Numbered from the stretch's first letter, positions 37,153 through 46,351 are shown. The stretch: DNA of 64,000 nucleotides from Streptomyces sp. NBC_01217 (GCF_035994185.1 NZ_CP108538.1:8683501-8747500); one strand, 5' to 3'. Made by a program: numbers and translations. The notes: a model not told the origin generated them from the letters alone.

Positions 37153-38860
37153 CCCGGATCCACCGGCTGACCTCTGTGGACAACTTCTCCGGGAACGAGG
37201 AAGAGCCTTGTGACCTGCGATGATGGGAGTTCTTGAGGCTTCCAGCACGCACGATGACAAGGCTCTTCCGAGATGCAATCTTCCCATGCCGCCGTCCATG
37301 TCTCCGCACTCTTCGACGAGCCGAATCTGATCGCGGATGCGGGGCTGCTTCCGCTGATCGCGCTCGCCGAACGGGTCGGCCTGCCCGGTCTGGCCGCCCA
37401 GGTCCGCATCGAGGCGGCCGACAACAGCGGCGGCGCCCATCCGGCGGCCAAGGTGATGTCGCTGCTGGGCGCGATGTGCTCGGGGGCCGACTCCATCGAT
37501 GATGCCGACCGGCTGCGGCACGGCGCAATGGACCGGGCCTTCGCCGGGATACGCGCCCCGTCCACGCTGGGCACCTTCCTGCGCTCCTTCACCCACGGCC
37601 ACAACCGGCAACTCCACCGTGTGCACCGGGAATTCCTGGCCCGCCTCGCGACCCGTACCCCGCTGCTGCCCGGCGCCGGGCAGCTGATGTTCATCGACAT
37701 CGACCCCACCCACCGCCGGGTCTACGGACGGGCCAAGCAAGGCGCCGAGCACGGGCGCCTGAAGGGGCAGCGCACCCTGCACCCGATCATGGCCACCCTG
37801 TCCACCCCGCTCGCCCGGCCGGTGATCGGTGCGGTCCGCCTGCGCCGCGGCAAGGCCGCCGACGTCCGCGGCGCGAAAAGCTTCGTCGCCCAGGCCCTGG
37901 CCATCGCGAAGGACGCGGGCGGAACCGGAATCCGGATGGTGCGGGCGGACAGCAAGTTCTACACCGCCGATGTGGCCGCCGCCTGCCACAGGTCCGGTGC
38001 CCACTTCTCCCTCACCACGGGCATGAACCCCTCCATCGCCGCCGCGATCGGCCGCATCACCGAGGACGCCTGGATCCCGATCCGCTACCCCGAGGCGTTC
38101 GTGGATCCCGACACCGGCGAGATGGTCTCCGACGCCGAGGTCGCCGAGACCGAGTACACCGCGTTCACCGGACGCAAGAAGGCCGAGCAGGTCACCGCCC
38201 GTCTGATCGTGCGACGGGTGCGACGCCTGAACCCGCAAGCAGCCACCGGGCAGGGCGAGTTGTTCGACTCCTGGCGCTACCATCCCATCTTCACCAACAG
38301 CCCCTTCGGCATGCTTCAGGCCGAACTGCACCACCGGCAACACGCTGTCGTGGAACAGGCGATCGCGGACGGGAAGTCCTCCGCGCTCGCCCACCTGCCC
38401 TCGGGAAACTTCCAGGCGAACGCCGCCTGGCTGATCCTGTGGGCCATGTCGCACAACCTGCTGCGGGCCGCCGGCGCCCTGGCCTCGGCCTTCCACGCCA
38501 AGGCCACCACCGCCACACTCCGCGCCCACCTGATCCACGTCCCCGCCCGACTCGCCCGCACCGCGAGGACCAAGCTGACCGCCCACCTGCCCGCCAACTG
38601 GCCCTGGCAGGCCGCCTACCAGGACTTGTTCGAGGCCGTCCATCACCCACCGTCGACACCCTGACGGCCTCCATCGACACCGCACCCTGACGGCCGCACC
38701 GGCCACCGGCACCACCGCCCCAGCCCCGACTCGCAAAACACCTCGGACAGGCCGCGACCCGAGCGCGGCGGGCGCCGCCCGCCCTCGAACCCAAGCCCCA
38801 CACCACCATCAGCCCTCGGCGAGAAATCGGACCTCGGAAACATCAGCCGGTGGATCCGGG
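37153..38860 (+). mobile_element. IS1380-family insertion sequence, copy 1
   Basis: 1708 bp with perfect 18-bp terminal inverted repeats CCCGGATCCACCGGCTGA and its complement. It is flanked by the direct repeat CTGAA (37148-37152 and 38861-38865), the target duplication. It sits in IS3 orfA. A second copy of identical length, in opposite orientation, is at 40971-42678. Confidence 0.93.
37273..38664 (+). CDS. IS1380-family transposase (copy 1)
   Basis: 463 residues. A DDE-type transposase of the IS1380 family: an N-terminal region with NLIADAGLLPLIALAERVGL, a first Asp in LMFIDIDPTHRRVYG, a second Asp in GIRMVRADSKFYTADVAAAC, and a C-terminal Glu region around HHRQHAVVEQAIADGKSSAL with FQANAAWLILWAMSHNLLRA. 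The ATG at 37273 is chosen because it gives the usual family start. The protein is identical to that of copy 2, so both are probably recent and active or only lately silenced. Confidence 0.9.
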   Translation: MQSSHAAVHVSALFDEPNLIADAGLLPLIALAERVGLPGLAAQVRIEAADNSGGAHPAAKVMSLLGAMCSGADSIDDADRLRHGAMDRAFAGIRAPSTLGTFLRSFTHGHNRQLHRVHREFLARLATRTPLLPGAGQLMFIDIDPTHRRVYGRAKQGAEHGRLKGQRTLHPIMATLSTPLARPVIGAVRLRRGKAADVRGAKSFVAQALAIAKDAGGTGIRMVRADSKFYTADVAAACHRSGAHFSLTTGMNPSIAAAIGRITEDAWIPIRYPEAFVDPDTGEMVSDAEVAETEYTAFTGRKKAEQVTARLIVRRVRRLNPQAATGQGELFDSWRYHPIFTNSPFGMLQAELHHRQHAVVEQAIADGKSSALAHLPSGNFQANAAWLILWAMSHNLLRAAGALASAFHAKATTATLRAHLIHVPARLARTARTKLTAHLPANWPWQAAYQDLFEAVHHPPSTP

Positions 38861-39247
38861 CTGAAGGAGCTTGAACGCCGTATTCGGGAAGTCGAGATGG
38901 AGAACGTCTTCCTGAAAAAATGCGCGGCGTACTTCGCGAGGGATCCCCGGTAGTGAGCAAGTACGAGTTCATCGACGAGATGCGACTCGACACGGTGGAG
39001 TACGCGTACAGCGTCGAGTACATGTGCAATCGCCTCGACGTGTCCAGATCCGGCTACTACGAATGGCGCGGCCGCCCGGATTCCGCGACGGCTCAGCGGC
39101 GCGATGAATTGAAACTGCTCATCAAGAAGGCATTCGAGGACTCAGACAGCACCTACGGCTACCGGCGCATCCATGCCCAGCTGCAACGCTGGGGCATCGC
39201 CGCGGGCCTGGAGCTGGTACGCGGGCTCATGCGCGAGCTGGGCCTAG

Positions 39248-40327
39248 GTCCTGTACGGAGTTCAGATCACGGTTCGGGTAATCCGCAGCGCGGAACCGTG
39301 TGCGCTTGATAGGCCATCAGGTATGGCACGTGGCGATGTGACCGATGAGCAGTGGTCCCTGATTGAGCCCCACCTCCCGCTGGGAGTATCCGGACCCATA
39401 CCTGACCTGCGAAAACACTTCAACGCGACGATGTGGCGGTTCCGCACCGGCAGCCCCTGGCGAGACGTGCCTGCCGAGTACGGTCCGTGGTCGAGCGTCT
39501 ACGACCGCTTCCGTATCTGGACGCGCGAGGGCGTCTTCCAGCACCTGATGGAGACGGTCATCGGTTATGCCGCAGAACGCGGTGAGGCAGACCTGTCGCT
39601 GGTCAGCGTGGACTCTGCTACCTCCCGCGCTCACCACCACGCCGCCGGGATGGTTCTGGACGAAGAGCAGTTGGAAGCGCTGGTGGAGGCCGCAGAGTCC
39701 GAAAAGGGGGCGGGAAGAAGGGACGGGAGCCGCAATACGATCAGGACGGGGACCCGGAACGAGCCGAGCGGCAGCGGTTGCGGCGACGCCGCCGGGCCCG
39801 TTTGAAGGCTGCTGAGCTCGGTCGTTCCCGGGGCGGGCTGACCAGCAAGGTGCACTTGTCAGCCGAACGGCGCTGCCGTCCACTGTCGTTCGTCCTCACC
39901 CCCGGCCAGGCCGGTGACAGCCCGCAGTTCGCGCGGGTCGTGGACAAGATCAAGGTCCGTGGCAGGAGGGGCCGGCCCCGCACCCGCCCGGACGCGGTCG
40001 CCGGCGACAAGGCGTACTCCTCCCGCCGCAACCGCGCCTACCTGCGCAAACGCCAAATCCGGGCGGTGATCCCGGAGAAGGCGGACCAGACGGCCAACCG
40101 CAAAAAGAAGGGCTCGCGCGGAGGCCGCCCCGTCAGTCACGACGCCGAGCTGTACAAGGACCGCAACACGGTCGAGCGGTGCATCAACCGGCTGCGCAAC
40201 TGGCGCGGGATCGCCACCCGCTACGACAAGACTCCCGAGAGCTACCTGGCCGGACTCCACCTGTGCGGCACGATGCTGTGGCTACGCGGCATCACCCGAC
40301 GAGCATGATCTGAACTCCGTACAGGAC
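39248..40327 (+). mobile_element. IS5-family insertion sequence, copy 2 (complete)
   Basis: 1080 bp. The terminal repeats begin GTCCTGTACGGAGTTC, run on through AGATCA, and are mirrored at the right end. The flanks are CTAG at 39244-39247 and 40328-40331, a palindromic target of the YTAR type. It is inserted in IS3 orfB. It is the complete version of the element cut by the window start, with at least two base differences. Confidence 0.93.
39323..40308 (+). CDS. IS5-family transposase, two frames joined by a probable -1 frameshift (copy 2)
   Basis: Frame 1 (39323-39805) starts MARGDVTDEQWSLIEPHLPL and holds the first Asp (SVDSATSRAHH). Frame 2 (to 40308) holds VAGDKAYSS and NTVERCINRLRNWR. 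The heptamer A AAG GGG at 39703-39709 is a good -1 slippery site. Shifting there joins AAESEKG directly to a charged linker (KKGREPQYDQDG) and gives a product of about 328 residues. A TTG at 39778 could also start frame 2 on its own. The element is complete, so the enzyme may be functional. Confidence 0.9.
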
Positions 40328-40970
40328 CTAGAGCCCTGCCAGCCCAAGCCGAAACGCTTCGGCCTCACCAAGAGCACAACCGGCCCCGTGCCAGACCTCG
40401 TCGGCCGCAACTTCACCGCCGGCGCCCCCGGAGAAAAACTCGTCGGAGACATCACCTATATATCGACCGGTGAGGGCTGGCTGTATCTCGCGACCGTCCT
40501 CGACTGCTGCACCAAGGAAGTCATCGGCTATGCGATGGACGACCACTACCAGACATCGCTGATATCCCGGGCCATCCGCAACGCGGCACGCAACAGGAAG
40601 CTCGCCAGGGGCGCAATATTCCACTCAGACCGTGGAAGCAACTACATGTCGGGCGAGTTCGGGCAGACACTGGAACGGTACGGCCTCCGCAGATCCGCCG
40701 GCCGTACCGGAATCTGTTTCGACAACGCCATGGCCGAATCATTCTTCGGAGTCCTGAAGAATGAACGCGTGTCCCGGGTAACGTACTTGACCCATGAGGC
40801 CGCTCGGCAGGACATCACTCGATACATCGAATTCTGGTACAATCGCAAGCGCCTTCACTCGGCGGTGGGATACCGACCTCCACTCGAAGTCCACACCGAG
40901 CACCAGAAGTTGCGAATCGCCGCGTGAAATCAACGGCAGACACCTGTCCGGGAAACGCGGGGCCCCTCAG

Positions 40971-42678
40971 CCCGGATCCACCGGCTGATGTTTCCGAGGT
41001 CCGATTTCTCGCCGAGGGCTGATGGTGGTGTGGGGCTTGGGTTCGAGGGCGGGCGGCGCCCGCCGCGCTCGGGTCGCGGCCTGTCCGAGGTGTTTTGCGA
41101 GTCGGGGCTGGGGCGGTGGTGCCGGTGGCCGGTGCGGCCGTCAGGGTGCGGTGTCGATGGAGGCCGTCAGGGTGTCGACGGTGGGTGATGGACGGCCTCG
41201 AACAAGTCCTGGTAGGCGGCCTGCCAGGGCCAGTTGGCGGGCAGGTGGGCGGTCAGCTTGGTCCTCGCGGTGCGGGCGAGTCGGGCGGGGACGTGGATCA
41301 GGTGGGCGCGGAGTGTGGCGGTGGTGGCCTTGGCGTGGAAGGCCGAGGCCAGGGCGCCGGCGGCCCGCAGCAGGTTGTGCGACATGGCCCACAGGATCAG
41401 CCAGGCGGCGTTCGCCTGGAAGTTTCCCGAGGGCAGGTGGGCGAGCGCGGAGGACTTCCCGTCCGCGATCGCCTGTTCCACGACAGCGTGTTGCCGGTGG
41501 TGCAGTTCGGCCTGAAGCATGCCGAAGGGGCTGTTGGTGAAGATGGGATGGTAGCGCCAGGAGTCGAACAACTCGCCCTGCCCGGTGGCTGCTTGCGGGT
41601 TCAGGCGTCGCACCCGTCGCACGATCAGACGGGCGGTGACCTGCTCGGCCTTCTTGCGTCCGGTGAACGCGGTGTACTCGGTCTCGGCGACCTCGGCGTC
41701 GGAGACCATCTCGCCGGTGTCGGGATCCACGAACGCCTCGGGGTAGCGGATCGGGATCCAGGCGTCCTCGGTGATGCGGCCGATCGCGGCGGCGATGGAG
41801 GGGTTCATGCCCGTGGTGAGGGAGAAGTGGGCACCGGACCTGTGGCAGGCGGCGGCCACATCGGCGGTGTAGAACTTGCTGTCCGCCCGCACCATCCGGA
41901 TTCCGGTTCCGCCCGCGTCCTTCGCGATGGCCAGGGCCTGGGCGACGAAGCTTTTCGCGCCGCGGACGTCGGCGGCCTTGCCGCGGCGCAGGCGGACCGC
42001 ACCGATCACCGGCCGGGCGAGCGGGGTGGACAGGGTGGCCATGATCGGGTGCAGGGTGCGCTGCCCCTTCAGGCGCCCGTGCTCGGCGCCTTGCTTGGCC
42101 CGTCCGTAGACCCGGCGGTGGGTGGGGTCGATGTCGATGAACATCAGCTGCCCGGCGCCGGGCAGCAGCGGGGTACGGGTCGCGAGGCGGGCCAGGAATT
42201 CCCGGTGCACACGGTGGAGTTGCCGGTTGTGGCCGTGGGTGAAGGAGCGCAGGAAGGTGCCCAGCGTGGACGGGGCGCGTATCCCGGCGAAGGCCCGGTC
42301 CATTGCGCCGTGCCGCAGCCGGTCGGCATCATCGATGGAGTCGGCCCCCGAGCACATCGCGCCCAGCAGCGACATCACCTTGGCCGCCGGATGGGCGCCG
42401 CCGCTGTTGTCGGCCGCCTCGATGCGGACCTGGGCGGCCAGACCGGGCAGGCCGACCCGTTCGGCGAGCGCGATCAGCGGAAGCAGCCCCGCATCCGCGA
42501 TCAGATTCGGCTCGTCGAAGAGTGCGGAGACATGGACGGCGGCATGGGAAGATTGCATCTCGGAAGAGCCTTGTCATCGTGCGTGCTGGAAGCCTCAAGA
42601 ACTCCCATCATCGCAGGTCACAAGGCTCTTCCTCGTTCCCGGAGAAGTTGTCCACAGAGGTCAGCCGGTGGATCCGGG
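40971..42678 (-). mobile_element. IS1380-family insertion sequence, copy 2 (inverted)
   Basis: 1708 bp, the same 18-bp perfect terminal repeats as copy 1, flanked by CTCAG (40966-40970 and 42679-42683). It is inserted at the very last bases of the IS3-family element. With copy 1 it forms a 1.7-kb inverted repeat separated by 2.1 kb. Confidence 0.93.
41167..42558 (-). CDS. IS1380-family transposase (copy 2)
   Basis: 463 residues with the same translation as copy 1: FIDIDPTHRRVYG and VRADSKFYT mark the two catalytic Asp residues. It is intact. The start ATG is at 42558, with AGAGCCTTGTCATCG-type non-coding sequence upstream, inside the element. Confidence 0.9.
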   Translation of the reverse strand: MQSSHAAVHVSALFDEPNLIADAGLLPLIALAERVGLPGLAAQVRIEAADNSGGAHPAAKVMSLLGAMCSGADSIDDADRLRHGAMDRAFAGIRAPSTLGTFLRSFTHGHNRQLHRVHREFLARLATRTPLLPGAGQLMFIDIDPTHRRVYGRAKQGAEHGRLKGQRTLHPIMATLSTPLARPVIGAVRLRRGKAADVRGAKSFVAQALAIAKDAGGTGIRMVRADSKFYTADVAAACHRSGAHFSLTTGMNPSIAAAIGRITEDAWIPIRYPEAFVDPDTGEMVSDAEVAETEYTAFTGRKKAEQVTARLIVRRVRRLNPQAATGQGELFDSWRYHPIFTNSPFGMLQAELHHRQHAVVEQAIADGKSSALAHLPSGNFQANAAWLILWAMSHNLLRAAGALASAFHAKATTATLRAHLIHVPARLARTARTKLTAHLPANWPWQAAYQDLFEAVHHPPSTP

Positions 42679-42683
42679 CTCAG

Positions 42684-42722
42684 ACGGCGGGGGTGGCCGG
42701 AGTGTGTGTGGGTCTTGGACAT
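42684..42722 (-). pseudogene. First codons of an unknown gene, cut by the transposon cluster
   Basis: ATG at 42722 follows CCCGAGGAGATTCCT, one of the best ribosome binding sites in this stretch, and opens MSKTHTHSGHPAV before running into the IS ends. The His-rich start is not recognised. The rest of the gene is not on the far side of the cluster, where fumC sequence lies instead. It marks the right-hand breakpoint. Confidence 0.4.
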
Positions 42723-43465
42723 AGGAATCTCCTCGGGGCGACTACCCCCCTGTGCCCGACACAAGGTGCCCGTGGCGCATGTACCGTGCCCCGTCGCTCG
42801 CACCTTTGCCGATGGCGGTAAGCCCCCCTCGGCAATCCAAGCACTACGCAGATGCGCATTTGAACACGCCGGCGGACACACGTCTGTGGCCTTCGTTGCT
42901 GGCGTACGGTCCGGAACCCTTCGTCAGCCACTGCCCTTGACATAGGCTCGTGCGGTAGGCAGCCGCCTATGTGGCCTCGGCTTCACGAGCGCCCGTGAAA
43001 GCCCGGCTCAGCGTGCGCACAACCCCTCTCGACGCAGTACCTCACCAATGCCACAACACCAATCCAGGTTAGCTCCAGCCCAACCGGCCAGCAACTTCAA
43101 CCAAGCGACACACATTGGCTGCGAAGGAGACGCCGACGCGGAAGGGGCGATGACCGGAAGCACCCCTCAGCACCCCTGCGGCGGAGCCAACCATGGCGAT
43201 GCTCTGAACACAAAGGCGAGTCGGCCAAACTACGTGCGGCGCGGCAGCAGCCAGCCACCAGCTTCCTGTATTGCCGCATTGCGCGGCTGCCTCGCGGGTT
43301 GCGGCATTGCGCGGCGGCTTTGTCCTGCGTACCGGCTGGCTCCTCGATACCGGACGCTTGTCCCCGTTACCACCGGACGCAGGCAACTGACGGTTCCCGA
43401 CAGCCTGGTGGCCGTCTGCGGCCTCATCCACCTGGGTCTGATGCAGGGTTGGGTGACAGGTGTGG
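42723..43465. other. About 740 bp without a recognisable gene
   Basis: The left part is the probable leader of the truncated gene above. The remainder gives only short frames with Ala- and Arg-rich composition. Nothing else was recognised. Confidence 0.45.
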
Positions 43466-43874
43466 TCACGCGGCCTGGAGGGCCGGTGTGGTCATGACGG
43501 TCTCGAATTCGACGGGGGTCAGCCGGCCGAGCGAGGCTTGTCTGCGGCGTCGGTGGTACGTCCTCTCGATCCAGGTGACGATCGCGATCCGCAGTTCCTC
43601 ACGGGTGGCCCACTGTCGGCGGTCGAGGACGTTCTTCTGCAGCAGGCTGAAGAACGACTCCATGGCCGCGTTGTCGCCCGCCGCCCCGACCCTCCCTATC
43701 GAACCGGCCATCTGGTGGCCCGGTGAGCGCCCGGACGAACTTCCTTGCCCGGAACTGCGATCCGCGATCGCTGTGGAGAATGCACCCGGCGACGTTGTCG
43801 CGGCGGGCCACGGCGTTGTCCAGGGCTGCGACGGCCAGTCGGGACTTCATCCGATCGTCGATGGAGTAGCCCAC
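43466..43874 (-). pseudogene. IS3-family transposase orfB, C-terminal fragment with frameshift
   Basis: The upstream frame reads GYSIDDRMKSRLAVAALDNA and GCILHSDRGSQFRARKFVRA, with the second catalytic Asp. A one-base insertion in a GGG run near 43720 shifts the frame. Then GDNAAMESFFSLLQKNVLDR (catalytic Glu) and WIERTYHRRRRQASLGRLTP follow to the end at 43466. It is a different IS3 subgroup from the nested element. It begins only 23 bp beyond the MFS stop, marking the end of the biosynthetic cluster. Confidence 0.85.
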
Positions 43875-43896
43875 GATCCTCTTACTGAAGACGTCC

Positions 43897-45147
43897 TTAG
43901 TGGGTGGGTGTGGGGTGGTTGTGTGGTGTGGGTTGTGGGTTTTGGGGTTTGTGTGTCGTGAGTGTGGTGATGGTCAGGAGGAGGGCTGCGCCGATGAGGA
44001 AGGGTGCGCGGAGTCCGAGGAGGTGGGCGATTATTCCGCTGGTGATGGCGCCGGTGGCGCTCATGCCTGCGTTGGTCATTTGGTAGGTCATGTTGACTCT
44101 GCCGAAGAGGTGGTCGGGGATGAGGTTTTGGCGTTGGGACAGGGCGATGACGTTCCATGTCAGTGATGCTGCGCCGTAGGCGGTGATGGAGCAGCCGAAT
44201 GCGATGGGGGAGGAGACGGTGCCTGCTGCGGCTATGGCTGCTGCTTGGGTGGTCATGGCGAGGGTGAGTGTTTTTCTGGGGCCGATCCGTTCGGAGAGTC
44301 GGGGGGTGATGGCGGCGCCGGTCAGGCCGCCTGCTGCGAATGCTGCCATGATCAGTGCGTAGCCGAGGCTGTCGAGTCCGAGTGTGTTTTTTGTGTAGAG
44401 GACCAGGATTGTGGTGAGGCCGACGATCACGAGGTTGGAGATGCCGCCGGTCAGGCAGAGGGTTCGTAGCTGTTGGTGGTGCCATAGCCAGCGGATGCCT
44501 TCGGTTGCTTCGTGGCGGATGGATGTTCGTGGTTTCGGGGTGGTTGTGCGTGCATGGAAATTTCCTGGGAGTGCGGCGATGAGGAGGACGGCGCTTGTGA
44601 TGCATGCGGCTTGCGCGGCGAATGGTGCGGCGAGTGTGGTGAGGAAGAGCAGGGCGCCGAGTGGTGATCCCAGGAGGTTGGCCATGACTTGTGCTGTTGC
44701 CTGGAGTGCTGCGTTGGCGCGGGTGCGTGCGTCCGGGGCGACGAGTGCGGGGACCATGCCGGCCCATGCGCCCGCGTACATGACCTGTGTGGTGCCGAGC
44801 AGCAGGGCGACTGTGCTGAGCAGTGCGATCGAGGCGTGTCCTGCGAGGACTGCTGTGGCGAACGCGGCGGCGGTCAGGGCGCGCAGGGAGTCGGTGATCA
44901 GCAGGACCCGTCGGCGGTCGAGGCGGTCCGCGAGGACTCCGGAGACCGGGGCGATGAGGAGCCAGGGCAGTTGTTCGGCGAGGAAGACGAGTGATACGTC
45001 GCGCGGGTCGCTGGTGAGGTGTGCGGCGAGCAGGGGCATTGCTGTCAGGGCGATGCCGTCGCCGAGGCTGGCCGCTGTCACCGAGCTCCACAGCAGGAGG
45101 AATCGGGGGCCGAGTGGGTTGTGCAGGGGCTGTGTTCGGGCCGGCAT
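43897..45147 (-). CDS. MFS transporter at the end of the NRPS cluster (probable peptide exporter)
   Basis: 416 residues with about 12 hydrophobic segments. It belongs to the MFS_3/EntS-like group: FLLLWSSVTAASLGDGIALT at the start, then LAEQLPWLLIAPVSGVLADR and LDRRRVLLITDSLRAL, the A-motif loop, and SQRQNLIPDHLFGRVNMTYQ before helix 10. The start is ATG 45147 with AAGGAGCCGCCATCA. It follows the hydroxylase gene by 172 bp on the same strand. Transporters of this type export siderophores and peptides, so secretion or self-protection for the NRPS product is likely. Confidence 0.92.
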   Translation of the reverse strand: MPARTQPLHNPLGPRFLLLWSSVTAASLGDGIALTAMPLLAAHLTSDPRDVSLVFLAEQLPWLLIAPVSGVLADRLDRRRVLLITDSLRALTAAAFATAVLAGHASIALLSTVALLLGTTQVMYAGAWAGMVPALVAPDARTRANAALQATAQVMANLLGSPLGALLFLTTLAAPFAAQAACITSAVLLIAALPGNFHARTTTPKPRTSIRHEATEGIRWLWHHQQLRTLCLTGGISNLVIVGLTTILVLYTKNTLGLDSLGYALIMAAFAAGGLTGAAITPRLSERIGPRKTLTLAMTTQAAAIAAAGTVSSPIAFGCSITAYGAASLTWNVIALSQRQNLIPDHLFGRVNMTYQMTNAGMSATGAITSGIIAHLLGLRAPFLIGAALLLTITTLTTHKPQNPQPTPHNHPTPTH

Positions 45148-45319
45148 TGATGGCGGCTCCTTCGCGGGCAGGTGACCGGGGCGGCGGTTCGGGCAGGTCG
45201 GGGGGTGCGGTCGGACGGCGGGGGAGTGCTTGTTGCGTTATCCCCCCCGGGGCGTGGTCATGTGCGGGGGTTCCGGGTGCGGTGTGCGCGCAATGTGTTC
45301 CTGGTCTGGTCGGGGCGTG

Positions 45320-46351
45320 TCAGTGGTTGCCCGGTCGAGGTGAGGCTGTCGTGGTCGCTGTGTTTGGTATGGGCTGGGGCTCGATCGCGGACTGGCCGTA
45401 GCCGTGTTCGTGCTGTTCTGATGACGGGCGGCTGGGCCGTCCTGGGATCCGTACGAGTGCACGCTTGAGCCAGCGGTCGGTTCCGTCGTAGCGGGCGCGG
45501 AAGGGGACCCGGCCGTGCACGACGGCGTCGTTGTCCACTACGAGTACGTCTCCGGGCTCCAGGACGACCTCGGTGGATGCTTTCGTCAGTTCGTGTCCCA
45601 GTCGCCGGTAGGCGGCCCGGTAGTCTTCGCCGGCCTGGTCGAGCGGGGTGTATGCCGGGTCGAAGCGGAGGGTGAGTCCTTCCGGGGATTCCCACAGTGT
45701 TCGCACTGCGGGGGGTTCGCCGTGGAAGTCCGGGACCTTTGCGTAGGCGTCGTCGGGGAGAATGGGCACCACCGGGCGGGTGAGCTGGGCGATGTCCTGG
45801 GTGTCGAGTGCGGTGCGGCGCACGCTTGCTGCGGTGGTGGCCACCCGGTCGTGGTTGCGCATGCAGCACAGGAGCAGCAGATGGGCGCGCTGCGGGTGGA
45901 AGGCGTCTTCGGTGTGCGGACTCAGTAGGACGGTGCTGCTGGCCCCGGTCTGTTCGTTCTCGTGGCCTTTTGCGGGGACGATGTTGTTGACTGCGCGGCC
46001 GTTCTGCTGTCCCGCCCAGGCGATGGGATGCCCCATCATGTGGACGATGAGCAGCAGGACTATGTCCCAGACCGCTCCTGCGTCTCCTGCGCGGGACCAG
46101 TGCAGGGGTGTGGGGCCAAGGGTGTTGTCATCGATGTTCATTCCCCGGACGATGAACAGGCCGGCGGAAGTGAATTCCGGGGAGAACTGCTCGTGTATGG
46201 ATCGTTCCAGCAGCCCGGTGGCGTCGGGAAGGGAATCCAGAAGATTCGGGGCAGTTGCGGAGCCGTGTTCCGTGAGGAGTTTTTCTGCGACCAGAATCAG
46301 TTGTTCTGCCGAATCCTGACTCAGTCTGCGAATGGGCACGGTTGATGGCAT
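45320..46351 (-). CDS. Fe(II)/2-oxoglutarate-dependent amino acid hydroxylase (AsnO/VioC-like)
   Basis: 343 residues. It has the TauD/clavaminate-synthase fold of free-amino-acid hydroxylases such as AsnO and VioC. The iron ligands are visible as His-x-Glu in LSPHTEDAFHPQRAHLL and a distal His in LVVDNDAVVHGRVPF. An Arg for 2-oxoglutarate follows in GTDRWLKRALVRIPGRP. The start is ATG 46351 because GGAAAGGAAATTTTTTC precedes it; the frame runs open 48 codons upstream without family sequence. It lies 250 bp after NRPS B on the same strand. Family members 3-hydroxylate Asn, Arg or related residues before NRPS loading; which one here cannot be told. Confidence 0.9.
   Translation of the reverse strand: MPSTVPIRRLSQDSAEQLILVAEKLLTEHGSATAPNLLDSLPDATGLLERSIHEQFSPEFTSAGLFIVRGMNIDDNTLGPTPLHWSRAGDAGAVWDIVLLLIVHMMGHPIAWAGQQNGRAVNNIVPAKGHENEQTGASSTVLLSPHTEDAFHPQRAHLLLLCCMRNHDRVATTAASVRRTALDTQDIAQLTRPVVPILPDDAYAKVPDFHGEPPAVRTLWESPEGLTLRFDPAYTPLDQAGEDYRAAYRRLGHELTKASTEVVLEPGDVLVVDNDAVVHGRVPFRARYDGTDRWLKRALVRIPGRPSRPSSEQHEHGYGQSAIEPQPIPNTATTTASPRPGNH

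Larger units (their letters stand above)
36950..38950 (+). pseudogene. IS3-family orfA, interrupted by an IS1380-family element
   Basis: The first part (36950-37152) reads YSPEFREEAVQIALRSSKTI, ETARDLELNPETLRGWVKKH: the helix-turn-helix of the IS3 OrfA (HTH_Tnp_1). The IS1380 element then intervenes at codons for ARLN. Coding resumes at 38861 with LKELERRIREVEMENVFLKK, the leucine-zipper region, and stops at 38950. Joining across one copy of CTGAA restores the frame. A run AAAAAA at 38915-38920 is the expected -1 slippage site leading into orfB. Confidence 0.85.
38920..40927 (+). pseudogene. IS3-family orfB (integrase-type transposase), interrupted by an IS5-family element
   Basis: The first part (from about 38920; GTG 38953) shows the HTH_21 region: MCNRLDVSRSGYYEWRGRPD and STYGYRRIHAQLQRWGI. 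It breaks after RELGL at the CTAG target. It resumes at 40328 with EPCQPKPKRF and the rve core: LVGDITYISTGEGWLYLATV (Asp), IFHSDRGSNYMSGEF (Asp) and FDNAMAESFFGVLKNE (Glu), to a stop at 40927. Removing the IS and one CTAG restores one uninterrupted frame, so this gene was intact until the insertion. Confidence 0.9.
36880..40969 (+). mobile_element. IS3-family element, split by two nested insertions
   Basis: Left end TGTGGTGCCTCGAAGTTCCC and right end (read inward) TGAGGGGCCCCGCGTTTCCC, both followed by GGACAGG, form imperfect 27-bp terminal repeats with 21 matches and the TG...CA termini of the family. Subtracting the IS1380 element with one CTGAA and the IS5 element with one CTAG leaves about 1293 bp, a normal IS3 size, with orfA and orfB in the usual overlapping order. 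I could not find a clean target duplication around the whole element. That fits the flanks being unrelated: fumC on the left, an unknown gene start on the right. Confidence 0.8.

Noticed and set aside
41095..42945. A 616-codon plus-strand frame through IS1380 copy 2
   Set aside because: It is antisense to the transposase and runs past the IS end into unrelated DNA.
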